DNA from: Smallanthus sonchifolius
Lineage: Eukaryota > Streptophyta > Magnoliopsida > Asterales > Asteraceae
NCBI GenBank assembly: GCA_023525975.1
Contig: CM042023.1
Coordinates: 17,595,501-17,659,500, forward strand
DNA: 64,000 nucleotides
Direction: 5' to 3'
Below are positions 56,160 through 64,000 of the stretch, piece by piece (the stretch's first letter is position 1; every line of letters starts with the position of its first letter). Both the position numbers and the translations under genes were made by a program. The notes beneath the pieces are model-generated. The model ran no database searches, was not told where the DNA came from, and saw nothing but the letters and a program-made list of their open reading frames with translations.

Positions 56160-59100
56160 ATGGTGAGGAGAGGGAACGGAAGGCGTGGTGGCCGTACCGG
56201 TGGTCGTACCGGCGGTCGAAATGGTGGGCGTGGTAGGATTCCTGCGCGCCAAGAGCACAGCGAAGAAGGAAGTGTTCACACTGAACCGACGGTTAGTGTG
56301 CATGGAACTGAACAGACACAGGTTGCAGAACAACCTTTCACTTTTGAACCAGAAGTGAGAGCAGCCATAGCTCGAGAGTTCTCCGAGTTGATGAAGAATT
56401 CTCTGCCAGGTCTGTTGGCAGAAGCATTGAAGCAGGTCAATGGGGAAGGTGGGTCTAACCCGACGGTTGATACCCCGAACACTGAGGCAATCAACGCACC
56501 GCCTGCTCGCGGATGCGACTATAAGTCCTTCAAGGCATGTGACCCGCCAGTTCTGACAGGAAAGAAAGACGCAGTAGCTACGTTTGACTGGATAATCCGT
56601 ATGGAGGCTGCCATCCGTCTCAGCGAATGTCGAGCGGATCAAGTTGTGAAATTTGCTGCTAACTCCTTGAGGGAGGAAGCATCCCATTGGTGGGAAGGTG
56701 TACGTCAGGCAAAAGGGAGCGAGATTGTGGATGCAATGATGTGGGCTGACTTGAAAACTTTGGTGATCAAGAATTTCTGCCCAAGGAACGAGATTGAGAA
56801 GGTAGAGAGGGAATTTCTGGGTTTGAAGGCCGGGAACATGACGCACCGGCAATATACAACCCGATTCAATGAACTGGCACGTCTGGTGCCACACCTTGTC
56901 ACTACTGAAGAGAGAAAGATTGCCTGCTATATTCATGGGTTGCCGGACCAGGTCCGCACCTATGTTAAGGCAAACGCCCCTACTACCTATGATTCGGTAG
57001 TAGAACTGAGCGGCGTAGTATTTGATGATCTGGCACTGAATGTCGCCGCCATCGAGGAACCAAAGAAGAGACCGAGCTTCTCAAACAAGCGAACTGGTGG
57101 AAAGATGTTTGGGGCTCGCGATAAAAGGGCTCGGGTGGATGAGCCGACTATTTGTAAGAAGTGTGGAAAGGAGCATGTAGGTGAATGTAGACTGGGATCT
57201 AACCTGTGCTTTAAGTGTGGCAAGACCGGACACTACGCCCGTGAGTGCACACAACACTACAAGTGCTACAACTGTGGGGATTTCGGTCATCTGAGTAGGG
57301 ACTGCCCGAAGCCAAGGATGGGGGAAACCGGGAAGGGAAATGGCCCGGAAAAGAAGGGAGAGGGATCTCGTGCAAAGACTCGTGCGTACGCGCTGACGCA
57401 AGACCAGGCCAGAATGGACCCCGACGTGGCGTCAGGTACGTTCGTCCTTGACAACACTCTTGTTTCTGTGTTATTTGATTCGGGTGCCAGTAAGAGTTTT
57501 ATATCTGCGACTTTTTGTAAGAGAGTGAAGTACGATGTAAGTATACTAGAAAGGGCCTTTAGCGTAGAAACCGCTGAGGGTAGAACTGCGAGAGTGACCG
57601 AGGTAGTTGACAACTCTACGATAAAAATAGAAGGTCATAGATTCCCTGTCAGATTGTTTGTTATGGTTTTGGGAGGGTTTGATGTCGTGCTGGGTATGGA
57701 TTGGCTAACTGCCAACGAAGCACAAATCATATGTAAACGAAAGATAATCCGACTCAAGGCTCCGGATGGTAGCAAAGTCGAGGTTTTTGGAGATCGTGAC
57801 GTCCCGATGCCAAACGTCATCTCGATGATTAAGGCAACAGATTACTTGAGGCGCGGATGCGAGGCTTATCTGGTGTACGTGATTGACAAGTGTAAGGAAG
57901 TGAAGGAACTAGACGATGTACCCGTGGTACGCGAGTACCCGGAGGTGTTTCCAGAGGATTTGCCTGGGATACCACGCGATAGAGAAATTGAGTTCCGAAT
58001 TGACTTAGTACCAGATGCCCAGCCCGTGGCTAAGGCTCCATATCGACTAGCACCAGTGGAAATGAAGGAACTTATGGTCCAACTAGACAAGTTACTTGAG
58101 AAAGGATTTATCCAACCGAGCATCTCGCCGTGGGGTGCTCCGGTGTTGTTTGTAAAGAAGAAAGATGGTTCGATGAGAATGTGTATCGATTACCGCGAGT
58201 TGAACAAACGTACCGTGAAGAACAAGTACCCGTTACCAAGGATTGACGACTTGTTCGATCAATTACAAGGCGCAAGTTGGTTCTCAAAGATCGACCTTCG
58301 ATCCGGGTACCATCAGTTGAAAGTGAGGGAAGAAGACATACCGAAAACGGCATTTCGCACACGTTATGGACACTTTGAGTTCCGCGTAATGTCTTTTGGA
58401 TTGAAGAACGCCCCTGCAGCGTTCATGGATTTGATGAATAGAGTGTGTCGACCAATGCTGGATCGATCAGTAATCGTATTCATTGACGATATCCTCATCT
58501 ACTCCAAGAATGAGGGTGATCACGCGTGTCACTTGAGGGAGGTATTGGAAGCTCTGAAGAAAGAAAAGTTGTATGCTAAGTTCTCCAAATGCGCGTTCTG
58601 GCTTAGGGAAGTCCAATTCCTAGGTCACGTCATTAACCCGAACGGCATTATGGTTGACCCAGCAAAGATAGTAACGGTAAGAGAATGGAATGTTCCTAAG
58701 ACGCCAACTGAAATCCGTAGTTTCTTGGGATTGGCGGGCTACTATCGGAGATTCATCCAGGATTTCTCGAAAATAGCTTCGCCGTTGACGAAGTTGACTC
58801 GGAAGGAGGTAAAGTACGAATGGGGTTCGACCCAGGATGAGGCGTTTAAGGAATTGAAGAAGAGGCTTACCCAAGCTCCAGTCTTGGCCCTCCCCGAGGG
58901 CAATGAAGACCTAGTGGTGTACTCTGACGCTTCGGGTCAGGGATTGGGATGCGTGTTGATGCAACGCGGGAGAGTGATCGCGTATGCGTCACGGCAGTTG
59001 AAAGTTCATGAAACTAATTATCCGACTCATGATTTGGAACTTGCTGCTGTCGTATTTGCATTAAAAATCTGGAGGCACTACCTGTACGGGGTGAAGTTTA

Positions 59101-60743
59101 CTATTTACTCTGACCACAAAAGTTTGAAGTACTTCTTCGAACAAAGAGAGCTTAATATGAGGCAGAGGCGATGGTTAGAACTCCTAAAAGATTATGACTG
59201 TGAAATCATATACCATCCTGGAAAGGCAAACGTGGTGGCTGACGCTCTAAGCCGAAAGGATGTGCCTACTCCTATTAGAGTGAAGGCTTGCCAGTTGGTG
59301 GTAACTTCAGATGTGATGAGAGAAATTGAAAAGGCTCAAGATGAGGCACTTAAAGAGGAAAACATAAAGAAGGAAAGGATGGTTGGCCAACAGGACAAGT
59401 TGGAATATAACACCCTTGGTGTTAGGACACGTTTTGGGCGGATATGGATACCTATGGGTGGCGAGCTTAGGACCAAAATCTTGGATGAGGCTCATAAGTC
59501 TCGTTACTCTATCCATCCCGGTACCAATAAAATGTACCAAGATCTGAGGAGGGAATACTGGTGGCCTGGAATGAAATGTGACGTGACGAAGTATGTAAGC
59601 AAGTGCTTGACTTGCTCGTAAGTAAAGGCCGAGCACCAGAAACCGTATGGAAAGATTCAACCACTTGATATACCGGAATGGAAGTGGGAACACATTACCA
59701 TGGACTTCATAACTAAGCTACCTCGCACAGCTAAAGGTCATGACACCATTTGGGTAATTGTGGACCGTTTAACGAAGAGTGCTCATTTCCTACCTATTCG
59801 CGAGACGTTCTCGTCGGAAAGGTTAGCGGAAGTGTTTATTAATGAAATAATAGCACGGCATGGGATGCCATTGACGATCGTATCTGACCGGGACACACGA
59901 TTCACATCGAAGTTCTGGAAAAGATTTCACGAGGCGATGGGCACGAGGCTTAATATCAGCACAGCATTCCACCCGCAAACGGATGGTCAGTCCGAAAGGA
60001 CCATTCAGACATTGGAGGATATGCTTCGTGCTTGTATTATCGACTTCGGTGGCAGTTGGGACAGCCATCTGCCGTTAGCTGAATTCTCCTACAACAATAG
60101 TCATCACACGACGATAGGCATGCCGCCTTACGAAATGTTGTATGGGAGAAGATGTAGGACCCCGGTTTGTTGGGGTGAGATTGGACAGAAGGAATTAGGA
60201 AGTCTCGAAGTCGTTAGAGAGACGTCGGAAAGGTTTGATCAGATCAAAGCGCGAATGAAGGCCGCACAAGATCGTCAGAAATCCTATGCGGATAAACGAC
60301 GAAGGCCTATTGAGTTTAATATTGGTGACAGAGTAATGCTGAAAGTGTCACCATGGAAGGGAATCATACGATTCAGAAAGAGAGGAAAGTTAAGTCCGAG
60401 GTTTGTCGGACCATTCAAGATAATGGCACGGGTTGGGGAAGTTGCTTATCGGTTGGAGTTGCCTGATGAGTTAAGTGGGATTCATCCTACATTCCATGTA
60501 TCACACTTGCGAAAGTGTTTGGCGGATGAATCGGCTCACGTACCACTTACCGACATCGAGGTCGACAACAGCCTTAATTACATCGAAGAACCTGTGGCCA
60601 TCCTTGATCGAAAGGAGAAACGTTTACGTAATAAAGTTATCCAATTGGTTAAAGTCCAATGGAAGCATCAAAAGGGATCGGAAGCCACTTGGGAAACGGA
60701 GAAGGAAATGAGGGAGTCGTACCCTCATCTATTTGACTTATGA
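56160..60743 (+). pseudogene. gag-pol polyprotein of Gypsy-2, one in-frame stop
   Basis: ATG at 56160 (MVRRGNGRRGGRTGG, a Gly/Arg-rich start). Gag core (HWWEGVRQAKGSE, AGNMTHRQYTTRFNEL), zinc knuckles CFKCGKTGHYAREC and CYNCGDFGHLSRDC, protease LFDSGASKSF, RT with YRELNKR, MSFGLKNAPAAF and FIDDILIYS, RNase H (YSDASGQGLG, YSDHKSLKYF), integrase HHCC (YWWPGMKCDV...CLTC) and core (MDFITKL, HPQTDGQSERT), then HPTFHVSHLRKC and a chromodomain-like end (VKVQWKHQKGSEATWE) that may target heterochromatin. A TAA at 59619-59621, just after the HHCC cysteines, splits it into 1153 codons and a remainder; frame is kept. Stop TGA at 60741-60743. Confidence 0.95.
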
Positions 60744-60783
60744 TAGGTTTCGGGGACGAAACCTATTGTAAGGGGGGTAGACT
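60744..60783 (+). promoter_or_regulatory. Stem-loop and polypurine tract, Gypsy-2
   Basis: A 9-bp stem TAGGTTTCG / CGAAACCTA with loop GGGA (60744-60765) directly follows the stop codon. The polypurine tract AAGGGGGGTAGACT (60770-60783) abuts the 3' LTR. Gypsy-1 has a stem of different sequence in the same place (6844-6860). Confidence 0.88.
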
Positions 60784-62858
60784 TGTAACATCCCGAAAAT
60801 AAACGACGATTTTATTAACAGAATAAACGAACGAGGCATGACGGGTCGGGTCGGATGGGTCAGCGGGCTATAAATAGCCTATGCCACCCCATTTTCTCTC
60901 ATTTGCAACCTTTAGGGAGAGAAAACCCGTAGAGAGAGAAAGTGTCGGAATCGCACAAGATCGCACCCGTTCGTGTCTCCTGCACTCGTGAAGAGAACCT
61001 CCAAAGCGGAATCGTCATCCAGGTAACCATTCGAGCTAAATCTGAGTTTTAGTTCGTTTTTGGGTTTTTCGGGTTTTGGGTGAAAAGGCAAGGCTTGAAC
61101 GGATGAAACTGATAAATAAACATAGATTTGAGATCCTTAATGGAAAACGAACGTTTTGGATGCAACAAATTCGGGATCTTGACACGATCAGACCCGAATG
61201 TGAAAGTTAGGGTTTTTCGCCAAGAACAGGTCGTGCGCACTTGCTAAGTGCGCACAGAGCAGGTCCTGCGCACTTGCTAAGTGCGCAGGAAGAGGAACCT
61301 GCGCACTTGTTAAGTGCGCAGGAAGGGAAGTCTGCGCACTTGCTAAGTGCGCAGGAAGCAGAGTCTGCGCACTTGCTAAGTGCGCAGACATCAGAACTGA
61401 TTAAGTGAAGTCAGTATGTTAGAATGGTTAAGCCGTTAGAGTCGGGATTGGTCTGATGTGTTTAACTAATCAATTCAGATCGGAAGTGACGTTGTCGGAC
61501 CTTCGTTTAGGACAACCCATATTAGCGTATCAGGTGAGTTCTAGAGCCCTCTTTTAAATGTTTTGTTAATGTTTTTGGGCTGGTGTGCATACTTACGAAA
61601 TGATTAACGAAATGATGTTTAACGAAATGATGTTTAAAGAAATGATGTTTAACGAAATGATGTTTTAACGAAATGATGTTTAACGAAAGGAAAGGTTTTG
61701 AAATGTTGAAACGATGTTTACGAAAGGAAAGGTTTTGAAATGTTTTTGCCAAAAAGGGTTACGAATGCTTTATGAACGGTTTAATTGAGGAAATGTTTAA
61801 TGAGAAGAGAAAGAGGTAAAGGTTTTAAAGAAGTCATTACAAATCTAATCTGTCGAATGAATGGAATTGACGAATGAAGTCTAGGAATGAGATTCCCAGC
61901 CTTGTGGTAGATTATGGACAGCGAGCCATAGTTGCCACAAGAACAACAGGGGCATGTCTTTGTGGCATGCCAATGGTTATGATGTTGTACAACTGGTAAA
62001 AGGGAGTAACGACGGTTACTCAGGGGTTAACGTGACCCCATGTAAGGTTAAATTATGATCCGACGATGTTATGGCTGAGAGTCATAACCGTCGATGGAAG
62101 TTGTCGGTTTATGGACATGAGAGCCATAAGGGCAACTGAATGGGTATTGTCGGTCCTCGCGCAGTTAGCCTTGGGGGCAATACCAAAAAGGGAATTGACG
62201 GAATGTATGGTATTGTCGGTCTTCGTGCAGTTAAGCCTTAGGCAATACCATAAGGGAATTGACGGAATGTATGGTATTGTCGGTCTTCGTGCAGTTAAGC
62301 CTTAGGGGCAATACCATACTAAATGACGGAACGAAGGGTAACACAGATTTAGATAATAATGTATGACTTAAATGAATGTTAAAAGTTTTAATGAACGATC
62401 CGTTTAACGGTGTTTATGATTATGATGTTGATGATGATATGGGTACGAAACCTTTTTTTAAAGATGTTAAATTATTACATGCTTTTGTGAAAGGTTTTTA
62501 CTAAATGAATGATACGTTTTTGGCAAATGTTGATGTTAAAGTTTTTATGAAATGCTAGAACTCACCAGCGTAGCTGACCTTTTTAGTATGCACATTCAGG
62601 TTAAGGCAGGTATGGACGATGGACGGTGATGCTTGGCAAGCGAGAAGAGTTACCCGGTCGATCATGAAGACTGGCATCCCGTTGTGAGTTGTTTATGTTA
62701 AGTTTATGTAATTGACAATGTACGCTTCCGCATGTATGAACAAGTTTTTAGTTATGTTGAATGAATGATTCCGCTGCATTATTTGATACTCATGTTTAAG
62801 AACTGTTTGTGAATGAGTAAATCCAACGAGTGAGGCCTCCCGGGTTTGGGGCCTTATA
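60784..62858 (+). repeat. 3' LTR of Gypsy-2 (2075 bp)
   Basis: Same content as the 5' LTR: TATA 60869-60876, hairpin array 61233-61387, microrepeat and ~66-bp repeats. Followed by ACACC (62859-62863). Confidence 0.95.
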
Positions 62859-62863
62859 ACACC

Positions 62864-63232
62864 ACTACTAAAGATGTACGCTAAATAATAAAGCAGACAT
62901 TTGATGCAAGTAACACACCAAACATACATACTATAGACGCTAGGTAACTACACTACATAAATAAGTTGCATATTAAACACAAATTATACACTAACTTTGC
63001 ATATTAAACACAAATTATACACTAACTTTTTACGCACAACAAAACGTTTTAAAAAATATATTTTTTTATAAAACCTAAATAATAATATTATACTCAAATT
63101 AAAGATAATATAATTCTCGTATGGTGTTATTTTTAGAAAAAAAATAATGAAGTACATAAAATGAAGCTATATTTTCATTAATAAGAATTTCACAATGAGC
63201 TAAGATGCATATAAAATGAAGTTAAGCTGAAT
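62864..63232. other. AT-rich flank of Gypsy-2
   Basis: No gene. A small direct repeat TGCATATTAAACACAAATTATACACTAACTTT-type unit occurs twice at about 62967-63030. Confidence 0.6.
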
Positions 63233-63247
63233 TAAATATCGATACTT

Positions 63248-63393
63248 TTTTTTGAACAACAATACCTCATTTTGGAGGCCCTTCCTAATAATTTACACGA
63301 GTCCTCTACAGTGAGGGCTCGAACCCTTGACCTCAAGGGGAGCTTCACCACTTAACTTTAAATGGCTTTGCCTTTAAACCCAATCCCCCACCC
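63248..63393 (-). mobile_element. tRNA-derived SINE (146 bp) with 15-bp target duplication
   Basis: TAAATATCGATACTT at 63233-63247 and 63394-63408 is a perfect duplication. On - the element starts GGGTGGGGGATTGGG, has an A-box-like AGTTAAGTGGTGAAG, a B box GGGTTCGAGCCC (63316-63327) and a 3' region ending GTTC plus an A-tail of about six to eight. An intact, fairly young SINE. Confidence 0.9.
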
Positions 63394-63408
63394 TAAATAT
63401 CGATACTT

Positions 63409-64000
63409 AAAGTAGGTGTTTGAAATAGAATTTGATCTCAATAGTTGATTACTCAAATTCCAATTGAATAAAATTTCTGTTTTCTTTTAACTATAGCGGT
63501 GTTTCATTTGACCATAACGATTGCACGTCATAAAGGAGTCTTAATGCAATTAAGTTTGAATCGGTTTTGTTTGATTGTTTTAATGCACCGTGGTTAGAAA
63601 ATGAATTATTGGCCTTTCAAAAAAAAGAAAATGAATTATTTGGTTCATTTCTTTAATAAACAGTTTTTAGACAACACACAAGATGCACAACACTCGATCA
63701 CGAAAAATAGAGAGAACTCTCATATGTTGTTTCCATTTTACGAAAAAAAGAGACATGTCTCTTGTTCTTTAGCAACACTTTCTACCTCTTATTTTCCATA
63801 AATGATCACACAGAAAAATCTGGCGGCAGGTGTTATCTCGGCTCTTGAGTTCAACTCTGATATCACTAATGCTTCGATTGTTATACACTGAGAGATTAAC
63901 GTGTCACATGATTAGAGATGCAAAATCTGTTTTAAAGGAACTGTGTCGAACACTATGTCAAATTTAAGGCTTAATGTTTGCTTGATTCTTGAAGCTGTAG
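63409..64000. other. No recognised feature
   Basis: AT-rich sequence. A 66-codon frame at 63601-63801 has no conserved motif and unremarkable composition. Confidence 0.6.

Larger units (their letters stand above)
53753..62858 (+). mobile_element. Gypsy-2: complete, very young Ty3/gypsy (Tekay-like) element
   Basis: 9106 bp, LTRs 53753-55829 (2077 bp) and 60784-62858 (2075 bp), 5-bp target duplication ACACC (53748-53752 and 62859-62863). LTRs start TGTAACATCCC and end CCTTATA, so the ends are TG...TA and not TG...CA. I find about six substitutions and one 2-bp deletion between LTRs (about 0.3%), indicating recent insertion. Primer site at 55832, polypurine tract 60770-60783. One gag-pol frame of 1527 codons with a single TAA. 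The chromodomain-like C-terminus and long LTRs fit Tekay/Del chromoviruses. Confidence 0.96.

Noticed and set aside
56148..56936. A 262-codon frame on - opposite Gypsy-2 gag
   Set aside because: Shadow of the gag frame, with no independent motif.

Overview
This is a repeat-dominated window of a nuclear plant genome. The plant is a eudicot, and the style of the Ty1/copia and Ty3/gypsy proteins suggests an asterid such as Asteraceae; that family-level guess is inference from memory. Evidence for a plant: iMet-tRNA primer sites, Tekay-like gypsy polyproteins, a Sirevirus-type copia family, a CACTA element, tRNA-derived SINEs and a LOB-domain (LBD) transcription factor. The LBD gene at 49190-49639 is the only ordinary host gene I can support.

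Layout. (1) 1-17751: 3' part of a copia/Sirevirus element on + (copy 1), cut open at 4000-4004 by a complete gypsy element on - (Gypsy-1, 4005-14835, TSD TAAAG). (2) 17752-19945: piece of another gypsy-type LTR on -, carrying tRNA-like motifs. (3) 19939-21062 and 33123-33558: a further gypsy-type LTR, split by a complete second Sirevirus on - (copy 2, 21063-33122, TSD CGGAT). (4) 33559-42300: old AT-rich DNA with LINE remnants, SINEs, a MITE, Helitron-like ends and duplicated blocks. (5) 42400-49640: the LBD gene, whose probable 5' leader intron holds a complete but crippled CACTA transposon (43222-48475, TSD AGA). (6) 49640-53752: intergenic DNA with a MITE-like element and a gypsy LTR related to Gypsy-2. 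(7) 53753-62858: a very young gypsy element on + (Gypsy-2, TSD ACACC) whose gag-pol frame is broken by a single stop. (8) 62864-64000: AT-rich DNA with one clear SINE.

How the parts relate. Insertions can be ordered: Gypsy-1 is younger than Sirevirus copy 1, Sirevirus copy 2 is younger than the LTR it splits, and the CACTA element is younger than the LBD intron. Both Sirevirus copies have lost the reverse transcriptase domain through different deletions, so their family must have been mobilised in trans or deleted after insertion. They keep two long uncharacterised ORFs downstream of pol, in the env-like position.

Most unusual signals: a Sirevirus-specific palindrome (ATCGAAACTAGTTTCGAT and variants) repeated in the LTR promoter, the 5' leader and the pol-env spacer; and five perfect hairpins with a compensatory base-pair change in the Gypsy-2 LTR. 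Base differences between LTRs quoted below were counted by eye and are approximate.
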